The position numbers and the translations under genes are program-made. DNA of 64,000 nt, from assembly GCA_965223355.1 (NCBI GenBank), contig CBDCWE010000003.1, forward strand, positions 3,348,001 through 3,412,000, in the 5' to 3' direction. This document shows positions 53,813-62,806 of this stretch, piece after piece; position 1 is the first letter of the stretch; the number at the start of each line of letters is the position of its first letter. The notes beneath the pieces were generated by a model. That model saw only the letters and a list, made by a program, of their open reading frames with translations, made no database searches and was not told the DNA's origin. This DNA is from Tectiglobus sp965223355. GTDB lineage: Bacteria > Pseudomonadota > Alphaproteobacteria > Rhizobiales > Hyphomicrobiaceae.

Positions 53813-53914
53813 GTTCCAGCTCCAAAATGATGTGAAATCGTCAATAGTCTAGCGCGGTTAGCTTATGCCGTTGCGCTCGGCGCGGCCAGAACCAACGCGC
53901 ATTTCACTCGACAA

Positions 53915-53949
53915 GGCCCTGTGACCTCGTCGCTGTGCAATTTGGCCAT
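53915..53949 (-). repeat. 35-bp dispersed repeat, copy 1
   Basis: On the minus strand reads ATGGCCAAATTGCACAGCGA and continues to GGGCC; it would encode MAKLHSDEVTGP. A near copy in the opposite orientation lies at 54907-54941. Probably part of a repeated non-coding element. The rest of 53813-54075 shows no gene. Confidence 0.75.
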
Positions 53950-54075
53950 ACGGCAGAACGTCCTCAGAAAGCGGCCAAACGACCTTCGTCAGCAAGGGGC
54001 CAGGAAGAGACATAGTCGAGCGAGATTGGTAATTCGAGAAGCACCTATTGCACCAAATTCCGATAGAGGTTGGAC

Positions 54076-54585
54076 CTATGGGCAAGCTGTTGCTTCTTTT
54101 CCGATTTTCATGTCTACCGGAGATATTCGTTGGACGCCACGATAAGAGGCGAGCCACGTTATTGGTATATTACGACCTTCGATCACACCACTCATGCAAA
54201 CCTGATATTCAGAGCCTGGGATTTTTAGCTTAGGATTGAACCAACCGTGGCGCCCTGGCAGATAATCAGCGCTGAAACGTGTTAGCTCCCCGTTACGCGT
54301 CTGAAGCGTTCCCTTAACATTCGTTATCCCGAACGCTCGATTGTACAACTCAATCGTTCCTCCATTAGGAGTCAATATTGGAAGGCATTGTGCATCACAT
54401 CCCGTTCCGTCGAGCGGATTTCTAAAGTCATCAAAATTGACGTCAGTCCTTTTCCTTGCTGATTCGCTTGGTACTCGCTGAGCCTGCTGATCCGGTTGAG
54501 GCAACAGCGCAATGAACAGCATCGCTACTCCTGCGATAGCCCCAACGATGGTTGCGACTGCTGCCACGACCGTAAGTTTATTCAT
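54076..54585 (-). CDS. Hypothetical membrane-anchored protein
   Basis: 169 residues starting MNKLTVVAAVATIVGAIAGV, a membrane anchor or uncleaved signal, then a periplasmic domain with a few cysteines (GTGCDAQCLPIL, EYQVCMSGV, TACP). I recognise no family. The gene is clearly more AT-rich than its neighbours, which suggests acquisition. It stands alone in a long gene-poor stretch; 54586-55107 holds only the second 35-bp repeat and a fragment of the dispersed palindrome. Confidence 0.6.
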   Translation of the reverse strand: MNKLTVVAAVATIVGAIAGVAMLFIALLPQPDQQAQRVPSESARKRTDVNFDDFRNPLDGTGCDAQCLPILTPNGGTIELYNRAFGITNVKGTLQTRNGELTRFSADYLPGRHGWFNPKLKIPGSEYQVCMSGVIEGRNIPITWLASYRGVQRISPVDMKIGKEATACP

Positions 54586-54906
54586 TTGCTGGTCACTCCA
54601 ACAGAGTAGGTCAATCGAAACCTAATGTATGTGCGCACCGCAGCAGAGGCTCGTGGGCTTGTCGACAAGACCAGTTTTGGCGTCACTATTGTGTAAGTCG
54701 AAAGAGTCTGCAAGGGGTCATCAAGAGCCATCGTCGAACGTCAGATTGCATCCGCTCTACCTCTGGGAGCGGAACGGTGTGAACAGAATGTGCTTTTTGT
54801 AATGAGTGACAGGTAGTGGCAGTCTGATTTCCAAGGGTTTTTGGGGGCTGCTGATCCCGCGCCCGACCGGCGAAATGTAAAATTTGGAGCTGATGGCGGA
54901 CGCTCT

Positions 54907-54941
54907 ATGGCTAAATTGCACAGCGACGAGGTCATTGGGCC
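54907..54941 (+). repeat. 35-bp dispersed repeat, copy 2
   Basis: ATGGCTAAATTGCACAGCGA, continuing to GGGCC, matches the inverse of 53915-53949 with only a few changes. It would encode MAKLHSDEVIGP, but no gene continues from it. About 155 bp further on lies the palindrome fragment at 55096-55111. Confidence 0.75.
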
Positions 54942-55107
54942 GACAATAAAATACCGCACCCCCTGGTCTGCACGGGTCGCGGGCCAAGCACAGACCGGTC
55001 CGTTGGCACCATCGTCGTCAAGAGCGAACCACCGGCGCGTCAAACCCGGTTCAGAGCTTGCCCGGCGGCGGCATCGGTCCGGTATGGCGCTGTCAGGCCA
55101 GGTTGCT

Positions 55108-55788
55108 CTAGTTTTGGCTGCAGTCACGCGGACGGCCGCGCAAAATCGTGTCGGCAAGCACGCGCGCTGCAAACTGTGATCCGGCAACCGAGGCGTGGTT
55201 GCCGTCGGCTGAATAGAACCGCGCACGGTGCGGCGAGGACAACCAACAGCGGCCAACCGGCGCGACGACGACGCGCGGCAAAGCCGCAAGCCGCCCGTAC
55301 TCGTGCATCATCGCGCGCCACAACCGTGCCGTACTCGAACGCCCGCGAAAGTACCGGCTGTCGTTGCGCCATGGCCAGGTTTGATAAAGCACCGTCCGTG
55401 TCCGTGGCGGAATACGGCCCAGAAACCATTGAAGCGCGCGATGAAACTGACGGCGACCTTCGGGCGTTAAGAACGATGCTGTCGCCTCCTGCAGCACGAC
55501 GACATCCCAGACCTCGTCGGCCAGTGCCGCTGCCACATCAGCGCGTCGGGTAAAGTGTGTGAGCCGCGCACCGCCAACGGTAAACGTGGCCGTGATGATC
55601 GGCGCCGCGTCAACCTCGAGGAGGTGCGCGACCCGCGCCGGAACATCGTTCACAAAGAGATGCGAGTTTCCGACAAACAGAATTCTGAGCGGCCCGGGAG
55701 CATCGGACAGTTTGTCATTGGCATTGAGGCCCGGAACACCGGATCCGAACGCGACAGCAATGAAGATTGCTATCCTCAAGTACGCCAT
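55108..55788 (-). CDS. Exported SGNH-type hydrolase
   Basis: 226 residues. A signal peptide covers about 1-23 (MAYLRIAIFIAVAFGSG), then ILFVGNSHLFVNDVP, where the GNSH block holds the likely nucleophile Ser. TVGGA and WDVVVLQEA follow as blocks II/III, and DGNHAS near the C terminus supplies the Asp-His pair. It is probably a periplasmic esterase or deacetylase; the substrate is unknown. The dispersed-palindrome fragment GGTTGCTCTAG overlaps its stop codon region. Confidence 0.82.
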   Translation of the reverse strand: MAYLRIAIFIAVAFGSGVPGLNANDKLSDAPGPLRILFVGNSHLFVNDVPARVAHLLEVDAAPIITATFTVGGARLTHFTRRADVAAALADEVWDVVVLQEATASFLTPEGRRQFHRALQWFLGRIPPRTRTVLYQTWPWRNDSRYFRGRSSTARLWRAMMHEYGRLAALPRVVVAPVGRCWLSSPHRARFYSADGNHASVAGSQFAARVLADTILRGRPRDCSQN

Positions 55789-56156
55789 GCTGTGCTCGGT
55801 CTCCGTTGCGGTCAGGTATTGTACCGCCCCAGCTCACGAATTGACACACGTCATGGGCTTGAGGCGGGCGAGCCTGGCAGGCGCGGTCGCCGGCGCGATG
55901 CCGAGACATCGGGCACTGGGCGCAACGCACCCAGGTGGCCGCCTCAAGCCGACCCGCAGGGCTGGGCGCTTTTCAGCGCCGACTGCGTTGCGCGCCGCTT
56001 GTAGTCCATGTGACCACCGCCAGACTGTGCACATATTTGCCGATGGCCCGCGGCAGCCGCGTAAGGTGCGGCAGCGTTGTTTCTCCTGCAGCAAGATCTC
56101 ACCATTCCAAACCAACTCATGCCGCCTCCCGCGTTCGCGGCCGCAAGTTGCCGGCC

Positions 56157-57197
56157 TCAACTGGCGCCGGCAGTCTTTTGGGCAACCGCATTGGCGATTG
56201 CTGTCAGCGTTTGAGGACCGGCCACACCGTCGACATCAAGATTGTTCTGGCGCTGAAAATCGATTACCAGCGTTCGGGTTGCCTGCCCGAATTGGCCGTC
56301 GATTTCCGTATCGGCATCAAGCAGGAGACTGAGATCTTCCTGCAACTTGCGCACGGCCGGGCCGCGGTCGCCGATATCGAGCATGCGCGCTATCGGCGAG
56401 ATTTTGCTGCTGCCACCGAAGATCCCGGCCGCATTCCATTCTTCCATCTTTTGGCGCGACACTTCGAAATGCATCGCATCTTCAGTGCGGAAATCGATGC
56501 CCCAGTAAAAGCCGTGGCGATTGAAGATCGGATAAATCCGCGTCAGACCGTACTGCACCTCGCGATCGCCGCGTGCATCGAGTTGGCCGTTGATCATCAG
56601 GTCGATGGCCGTGCCCCAACTGTGATTGGAAATGCTGCGCCCGCCACGAACCCGGCGCACGCACAACATGCCAGCCGAACTGAGAGAATGATAGACCTGC
56701 GGCTCCTCGACCCGCATGTCGTCCATGACCTTTTTGAGAAGCTCAACGGCCGGCCGCAAGCCCGCCACTTTAAACGGTCCGACATCGACACCCCAAACCA
56801 GGTGTTTGCGCAAACCCGGATAGAGGTTCGATGAACTGCAGCGCGTGGTGATGTTTCCTTTCGGGCGACCGAGGACCGAGATCATCAGGTTGTTGCCGGT
56901 GCTATCAAGCCCTTTGTTAATGTCGCCGCGCATTGCCGCGGACAAGCTCGACACCGCCAGTTCGTACGCGATCGGATATTTCAGGATGTTCGGAACAGGG
57001 GGCTGGCCGATGCCGTCGGGCGGCGGCACCGGTGCCGGGTCGGTCGTCGTCGGCTGCGGTGGCGGCTGCGGTGTTGACCGGGGGGCCGCAGGCGGCGCGG
57101 CGACCGGCGGTAGCAGTGGTTGACCTGGATCGCGGCCGGCGCCGCCCGGCCGTTGCTCTTTGCCCCACAACCACGACCACAAACTCCAAGCCATCAC
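56157..57197 (-). CDS. M15-type peptidase with C-terminal peptidoglycan-binding domain
   Basis: 346 residues. The N-terminal 70 residues are Pro-rich and disordered after MMAWSLWSWLWG. The middle (about 180-260) has SNHSWGTAIDLMING and EDAMHFEVS, giving the His, Asp and His zinc ligands of M15 D-Ala-D-Ala carboxypeptidase-like enzymes. The C terminus (about 270-340) is a PG_binding_1 domain (DIGDRGPAVRKLQEDL, then QFGQATRTLVIDFQRQNNL). This predicts cell-wall trimming. No classical signal peptide is seen, so export is unclear. The 368 bp between it and the SGNH gene show no gene. Confidence 0.85.
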   Translation of the reverse strand: MMAWSLWSWLWGKEQRPGGAGRDPGQPLLPPVAAPPAAPRSTPQPPPQPTTTDPAPVPPPDGIGQPPVPNILKYPIAYELAVSSLSAAMRGDINKGLDSTGNNLMISVLGRPKGNITTRCSSSNLYPGLRKHLVWGVDVGPFKVAGLRPAVELLKKVMDDMRVEEPQVYHSLSSAGMLCVRRVRGGRSISNHSWGTAIDLMINGQLDARGDREVQYGLTRIYPIFNRHGFYWGIDFRTEDAMHFEVSRQKMEEWNAAGIFGGSSKISPIARMLDIGDRGPAVRKLQEDLSLLLDADTEIDGQFGQATRTLVIDFQRQNNLDVDGVAGPQTLTAIANAVAQKTAGAS

Positions 57198-57592
57198 ACA
57201 ACTCCAAACACATGCATCGGACTACATCGGATCAATCGTCGGCCCGACCAAACCAGAGCGCTGGCAAAGCCGTAGATATCCGCGCGAAATGACACTTGAA
57301 CTGCAGAACAGAATGTCCAACGGTCTAATCGGCTTGGAATGTGATCAAGATGACAACGACTCCAATCGTTGTCGATCTGGCAACCGACGGCTGCAGGCCC
57401 AAGCGGCAGCCTTCCAATTGGTTGCGCATATCACGGCTCTCGGGTTGAGGTCGCAGCGCCTGGCGAGGTCCGCGATCGTCGCCGTCGAACGCAGGATTGG
57501 GTTTCAAATGGCGCGCGCGGCCGTGGCGCGGCCGTGCGTCCTGGCCCGCAGAACCTGCCGCCGTGATCGACACACCGCCAAACCGATACCAT

Positions 57593-57632
57593 CACTTGCT
57601 GGCACTTGCTGGCACTTGCCGGCACTTGCTGC
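57593..57632 (+). repeat. Four 10-bp tandem repeats
   Basis: CACTTGCTGG, CACTTGCTGG, CACTTGCCGG and CACTTGCTGC in a row within the 524-bp gap 57198-57721. Frames across this gap are open but composed of Arg/Pro-rich residues without family character, so no gene is called. Confidence 0.85.
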
Positions 57633-57721
57633 GACCAGACCGTCACGCATGTCGTTTCCATCGTCGGTTTCACCCTTGTTTGCTCGTCAACGAGAGGCGT
57701 GATAACGGCACCAGACATCGG

Positions 57722-59461
57722 CTACTGCTGACGCTTTGCGTCTTCCTCTTCCTTCAACTCCTTTTTCGACAGTTTGCCGATCATGGTTTTCGGAAGTTCA
57801 TCGCGGAATTCGATTTCGGCCGGCATTTCGATCTTCGACAGCTTCGGTTCGAGATGGGCGACAATGTCGTCCTTGGTTGTCGTCGCACCGGCGCGCAGCT
57901 TGACGAACGCCTTCGGTGCTTCGCCGCGATAGTCATCCTTGATGCCGATGACGGTTGCCTCCTCGACCATCGGGTGATCGTAAAGCGCTTCTTCGATGCG
58001 GCGCGGATAGACGTTGTAGCCGGAAGCGATAATGAGGTCCTTGATGCGGTCGACAATGAAGAAGAAGCCCTCCTCGTCCATGATGGCGACGTCGCCCGTT
58101 CGGAAGAACTCACCGATGAAGGCGCTCTCGGTGGCATCGGGTGCATTCCAATAACCCTTCATAACCTGCGGTCCGGCAATGCAGATCTCGCCCTTCTCAC
58201 CGATTGCCACGTCCTTGCTGGGGTCGTCCAGATCGCGCAGGGAAATGACAGTTTGCGGGACGGGTTGGCCAATGCAGTTTTCCTTGACCGGGCCGTTCAA
58301 CGGGTTGGCGGTGGCGACCGGAGACGTTTCCGACAGACCATAGCCCTCGACCAGCTTGCAGCCTGTCAGGCTTTCGAACTGGTTCTTGACGTCAAGCGGC
58401 AGTGCGGCTCCGCCCGACAGGCAGAACGCCAACGAACCGAGATCAAACGACTTGAGCCTGGGGTGATGGATCATGGCGTTGAAGAGTGTCGGCACACCGG
58501 GCATGACCGTCGGCTTGGTCTTGGTGATCAGCTTCAGGGCGTCGTCGAGTACGAAGCGCGGCATGATGATCAGTTCGGAGGCCGTGGCAATGCCGAAGTT
58601 CATGACCACCGTCATCGCGAAAACGTGAAAAAACGGCAGGACGCCCAGCACCTTCTGTTCGGCCTTGGTCAGCTCGCCCGACCAATCGACGACTTGCTGT
58701 GCGTTGATGTACAAGTTGGCGTGCGTCAGCATCGCGCCCTTGGGCCGGCCCGTGGTGCCGCCAGTATATTGCAGCACGGCAACGTCTGAATGCGGGTCGA
58801 TCGACGGCTGCGCGAACTGGCCGTCGTTGGCGAGCAAATCCTTCTCGAATATGAGCTTGTCGTAGACGGCCGATTTGCGCAGCTTGGCCAGTTCCCCACC
58901 CTTGAGAACGCGGAACAGGACGGATTTCGTTGCCGGCAACAGGTCGGGGAAGGAGCCGATGACGGCCGATCGGAGCGTGCCGGCTGCGAGCAGGGCCTCA
59001 ACTTTGTCGAACAGCATCTTCAGGTCGAGCGTCACCATCATGTCGGTTGCGCTGTTGTCGACCTGAAATTCCAATTCTTCGTGCGAGTAGAGCGGGTTAT
59101 AGTTTACGACCGTGGCCCCGAGCTTGAGAATTGCATAATAGTAAACGATGAACGTCGGGCAGTTCGGAAGGAACAGGCCGACTTTGACACCGGGGCCGAC
59201 GCCGTGTCGGGCCAAGCCGGCCGCAGCCCGCGCGACGAGGTTGCCGATTTCTCCGTAGCTCGTCGTTCTGCCCAGAAAATTCGTGCAGATCTTTGCCGGT
59301 TGGGCATGAACGGCGGCGTCCAGCAGCGCATAGACCGGCTTGGCTTCGTATTGTCGATACCAGTCGACATCGCTGGGATAACAAGCAAGCCAGGGGTGTG
59401 CCAATCCGGATTTATCAGTGGTCTGGGCTATTGTGCTGCTTGGTTGTGGGACCTGTGCCAT
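57722..59461 (-). CDS. Long-chain acyl-CoA ligase (FadD-like)
   Basis: 579 residues. Activates fatty acids with ATP and CoA for breakdown or lipid synthesis. The AMP-binding signature is QYTGGTTGRPKGAML; YGLSETSP follows, and the acyl-ligase signature reads GDVAIMDEEGFFFIVDRIKD. SGYNVYPRRIEE comes next, and the C-terminal catalytic Lys is expected in PKTMIGKLSKKEL. The C terminus has a run of charged residues (KKELKEEEDAKRQQ). It is divergent from the ACP gene with a 410-bp gap that shows no other convincing gene. Confidence 0.94.
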   Translation of the reverse strand: MAQVPQPSSTIAQTTDKSGLAHPWLACYPSDVDWYRQYEAKPVYALLDAAVHAQPAKICTNFLGRTTSYGEIGNLVARAAAGLARHGVGPGVKVGLFLPNCPTFIVYYYAILKLGATVVNYNPLYSHEELEFQVDNSATDMMVTLDLKMLFDKVEALLAAGTLRSAVIGSFPDLLPATKSVLFRVLKGGELAKLRKSAVYDKLIFEKDLLANDGQFAQPSIDPHSDVAVLQYTGGTTGRPKGAMLTHANLYINAQQVVDWSGELTKAEQKVLGVLPFFHVFAMTVVMNFGIATASELIIMPRFVLDDALKLITKTKPTVMPGVPTLFNAMIHHPRLKSFDLGSLAFCLSGGAALPLDVKNQFESLTGCKLVEGYGLSETSPVATANPLNGPVKENCIGQPVPQTVISLRDLDDPSKDVAIGEKGEICIAGPQVMKGYWNAPDATESAFIGEFFRTGDVAIMDEEGFFFIVDRIKDLIIASGYNVYPRRIEEALYDHPMVEEATVIGIKDDYRGEAPKAFVKLRAGATTTKDDIVAHLEPKLSKIEMPAEIEFRDELPKTMIGKLSKKELKEEEDAKRQQ

Positions 59462-59871
59462 TTCTTTGCCTCCGCCCTATGCCTCGATCTATGCCCGGTC
59501 GAGGCTCCGATCCAAGTATCGGCCGGACATATTCGAGCATTTTTGTTCACCTTGATCAATTTCCGCGCCTTGTTGTCTCAGTCAGGCTATGATCTCTGTA
59601 ATTATCTACTCAAAGTTAGCATGTAGGGGATAACCCCTGCGGCTGAAATCGCTTGCCCTGCCGCCTTGTGATTTCGTTGACGTGAAATGGGGCTTCTACG
59701 GCATGGGTATTGCCGGCTTGCGGCGCGATCGAGGCCCGTTTGGCGATCTGGACGTCCGGCACATTTACGGTTATGTGACGACAACACTTGTTCGCTCGCT
59801 GGGGCTATACTACTGGAATGTTAGTCAACACTGGCACGACACCTTCGTCATCGACGCCTTCGGAGAGTGAT

Positions 59872-60150
59872 ATGGACGAAATATCAACAAAGATCATCGA
59901 GATCCTAAAGAAGCACATGAAAGAGCCGCGCGATGATATTGATTCATCGACCGCACTCGCTGATCTGCAGATCGAATCGCTCGACCTGGCGATGATCGTG
60001 TTCGACATCGAGGACTCGTTCGGTATTGAGATTCCGTACAATGCCAATGAGGAATCAACCGAGGATTTCCAAACGGTTGGCTCCGTGGTCGAGCGTGTTA
60101 GGGCTTTGATTGCCGCATCCGGGAATGACGCCGCCAGCGCCAGTGCGTAG
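59872..60150 (+). CDS. Acyl carrier protein
   Basis: 92 residues from ATG 59872. The phosphopantetheine site is Ser36 in QIESLDLAM, with Glu in place of the usual Asp of DSL. An acidic helix II (VFDIEDSFGIEIP) and the overall size fit an ACP. It differs from the housekeeping AcpP in its N-terminal half, so a specialised fatty-acid or lipid pathway is likely. The ketosynthase gene follows 84 bp downstream. Confidence 0.92.
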   Translation: MDEISTKIIEILKKHMKEPRDDIDSSTALADLQIESLDLAMIVFDIEDSFGIEIPYNANEESTEDFQTVGSVVERVRALIAASGNDAASASA

Positions 60151-60234
60151 ACAAACCCGGCTCAGACTTGAACAATCGATGCCTGTTGTTGTCTGCGATG
60201 ACGGCGGCCGGGCTGGCATGGGACGATACTCAAC

Positions 60235-61479
60235 ATGACAAAAAGCAACGGTGCGCGGCGTGTGGTCGTGACCGGTCTCGGGGCGGTCACGCCGATTGGA
60301 CAGACCGTTGATGATTTCTGGGCCGGATTAAAGCGCGGTGAGTGTGGCGTCGGCCCGGTCGGCGGCTTTCCGCTTGAAGATCTCAAGATACTGATCGCAG
60401 CACAGATCAATGATTTTGATCCCAAGGCTCGTCTGCGGCACTTCCAACGCGACAAAATCGTTTTGCACGCCGATCGCTATTCGTGGTTCGCTGCGGCGGC
60501 AGCTGACGAAGCCGTCAAGATGTCCGGCCTGCCAAGCCCGGTGACCGACCCCTACCGGACCGCCTGCATTATCGGGTCCGGCGCCGGCGGACTGGTGACC
60601 TACGAAAAGGCCTACCGAGACCTGTTTATAGAAAACAAGCGCGCGACGCATCCGCTGACCTTGCTGCGGATCATCGGCTCTTCGGCGTCTGCGCATGTCG
60701 GCATTGAAATGGGCATCAAAGGGCCGACGTTTGCGACCTGCAGTGCCTGCTCAACGGCAACGCACGCAATTGGAATTGCCCGCGACTATATCCGCAACAA
60801 CGTTGTCGACGTTGCCATTGCCGGAGCATCCGAGTCGGTGATTAACTACGGCACGATGAAGGCCTGGCAGGCGTTGCACGTGCTGTCGCCCGAGGGCTGC
60901 TTTCCGTTTGCGAAAAAACGCAATGGGACGGTGCTCGGCGAAGGTGCCGGAATTCTGGTGCTGGAAGAGTATCAGCATGCCAAACGGCGTGGTGCGACGA
61001 TCCTGGCCGAACTTTGCGGTTACGGCATGACGTCAGATTCAAAGGATATGGTTAACCCGGATGTCGAAGGCCCGCGCGAAGCCATGCGCATGGCGCTGAT
61101 GGATGCCGGCCTGGCCGGCCCTGAAATCGACTATCTCAACGCCCACGGCACAGCGACAACCATCAACGATAAGAACGAGACCAACGCGATCAAGGCCGTA
61201 TTCGCCAATCACGCCCACGAGATGCTGGTGTCTTCGACCAAATCGATGCACGGCCATCCGCTCGGTGCCGGCGGCGGTATCGAGGCTATTGCCTGCATCA
61301 AGGCGATGGAGAACAACTTTGCGCCGCCAACGATCAACCTCGATGAAGTCGATGCCGAGTGTGATCTGGACTACGTCCCAAATCAGGGACGCGAACGTAC
61401 GATCAACTATGCGATGTCGAACTCGTTCGCGTTCGGCGGTTTGAACGCCGTGTTGGTGTTTGGTCCGCCGCCGGCCTGA
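60235..61479 (+). CDS. Beta-ketoacyl-ACP synthase (KAS II-like)
   Basis: 414 residues. Condensing enzyme that extends acyl chains on ACP. VVVTGLGAVTPIG marks the start; the active Cys is probably Cys172 in CSACSTATHAIG, and the two His lie in NAHGTATTINDKNE and KSMHGHPLGAGG. The C-terminal NSFAFGGLNAVLVF is typical. With the ACP just upstream it probably forms a dedicated elongation pair. No dehydratase or reductase gene is adjacent. Confidence 0.94.
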   Translation: MTKSNGARRVVVTGLGAVTPIGQTVDDFWAGLKRGECGVGPVGGFPLEDLKILIAAQINDFDPKARLRHFQRDKIVLHADRYSWFAAAAADEAVKMSGLPSPVTDPYRTACIIGSGAGGLVTYEKAYRDLFIENKRATHPLTLLRIIGSSASAHVGIEMGIKGPTFATCSACSTATHAIGIARDYIRNNVVDVAIAGASESVINYGTMKAWQALHVLSPEGCFPFAKKRNGTVLGEGAGILVLEEYQHAKRRGATILAELCGYGMTSDSKDMVNPDVEGPREAMRMALMDAGLAGPEIDYLNAHGTATTINDKNETNAIKAVFANHAHEMLVSSTKSMHGHPLGAGGGIEAIACIKAMENNFAPPTINLDEVDAECDLDYVPNQGRERTINYAMSNSFAFGGLNAVLVFGPPPA

Positions 61480-61559
61480 TTGTTCGAACTCGCCTGCTGG
61501 CTTGGATCACATGCCCGCTCTGCTGCATTTGGGTTGTGCAAACTTGATACGGCTCCGAG

Positions 61560-62015
61560 GTGGCGATGCCGACGAACGTGTTGCGCAAATCAAACCGAAA
61601 CCCGGCAGGTTCAGTGCGGTCCGGTCACGGGCGGGCAGGGGATCGCTTCGCCGTTCTTGAGGCGGGGCCGGCGAAACTGCGGTTGCAATTGCTGCCGACC
61701 GTAACCGCCGACCTGCTGTGGCGCGCGTTTCCGATATTTTCGGTTTGTGAGACCTGGGGTGAGAGCATTCATTTCGCCTGCCCGATCCGCGCCGGACGTG
61801 AGCGCACGGCACGGTTGAACGTCAGCCCGGGCGACGTCTGCTTTTGGAGCGAGGATGATCGGGTGATGATCGGCTGGGGCCCGACGCCGATTTCTCGCCC
61901 AGGTGAGATCCGCCTGATGCGGCCATGCAATATCTGGGCGCGGGTCGACGGTGATGCGGCAGCGCTGGCGGTGGTTACGCCCGGCGAGAAGGTGGCGCTC
62001 ACAGCCGGCCACTGA
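61560..62015 (+). CDS. Cyclophilin-like fold protein (TM1367/DUF3830-like)
   Basis: 151 residues from ATG 61560; the conserved part starts near residue 29 (FAVLEAGPAKLRLQL), so a later start is possible. Blocks LLWRAFPIFSVCETWGESIHF, VSPGDVCFWSEDDRVMIGWG and NIWARVDGD resemble small cyclophilin-like beta-barrel proteins of the TM1367 type. No isomerase activity is established for that family. It follows the ketosynthase by 80 bp and may be the last gene of that unit. Confidence 0.7.
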   Translation: MAMPTNVLRKSNRNPAGSVRSGHGRAGDRFAVLEAGPAKLRLQLLPTVTADLLWRAFPIFSVCETWGESIHFACPIRAGRERTARLNVSPGDVCFWSEDDRVMIGWGPTPISRPGEIRLMRPCNIWARVDGDAAALAVVTPGEKVALTAGH

Positions 62016-62182
62016 CGGCAATGCTGCACCGCGCTGGTCTTTGCAAGCTTCGGCCGAGATCACGGGTGTGCAAAGGGCAATGCCCGGTGGCGGTATAAGT
62101 TCTACACCGATCAAGGTCGGTGGTTCCCCGTTACGGCTGAAAATCGTATTGGTCCGCCCAGCAGCGAATTTGCCACCGTCGG

Positions 62183-62659
62183 CAATCTTAACTCGGCGTC
62201 ACCCCGGCGCTTGTCGCCGGGGCCCATCGCCCGACAAGCGCCGCGCCTGTTGGACGATGGGTACCGGCAACAGGTGCCGGTATGACATCGTTGATGTTGA
62301 TCACTCGACCACCGCGTGTGCGCCAATTCTTAAGCCGGGGCAATCTTAACTCGGCGTCACCCCGGCGCTCGTCGCCGGGGCCCATCGTCCGACAAGCGCC
62401 GCGCCTGTGGGACGATGGATACCGGCAACACGTGCCTGTATGACATCTTTGATGTTGATCACTCGACCAGCGGTCGTGTGCGCCAATTCTTAAGCGGGGG
62501 CTGGTACGACCTCGGCGTCACCCCGGCGCGCGTCGCCGGGGCCCATCGTCCGACAAACGCCGCGCCTGCGGGGCGATGGGTGTCGGTAACCCGTGCCGGC
62601 ATGACATCTTTGATGTTGATCACTCGGTCAGCGGTCTGCGCCAATTCTTAAGCGGGGGC
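62183..62659 (+). repeat. Three tandem ~160-bp repeats with GC hairpins
   Basis: CTCGGCGTCACCCCGGCG recurs at 62193, 62351 and 62512 (spacing 158 and 161). Each unit holds an inverted repeat CCCCGGCG...CGCCGGGG, the word GCCCATCG later answered by CGATGG, TATGACATC-like bases, GATGTTGATCACTCG and CGCCAATTCTTAAGC. The CCCGGCG...GCCGGG-CCATCG pattern is like REP-type palindromes common in alphaproteobacteria. It fills most of the 790-bp gap 62016-62806, in which no gene is seen. Confidence 0.92.
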
Positions 62660-62806
62660 GGTATTGGGCCGTCCGGACTCCTTTCCAACAAAGGTCATGA
62701 TCCAAGGATAGGACGTGCGCGAGGTGATGCTTGCCTGTTTGCCCGGGTTCGAGCCGGCAGTGCAATCTCGGTTGCGCGGGCCGGTAGCTGACCGGTTCGC
62801 AACGCC

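Noticed and set aside
57497..58789. Plus-strand 430-residue frame opposite the acyl-CoA ligase
   Set aside because: All ligase signatures are on the minus strand; the frame is a shadow of a GC-rich gene.
59682..59871. Small frame of about 62 residues just before the ACP gene
   Set aside because: It overlaps the likely promoter/leader, has no clear ribosome site, and I recognise no family.
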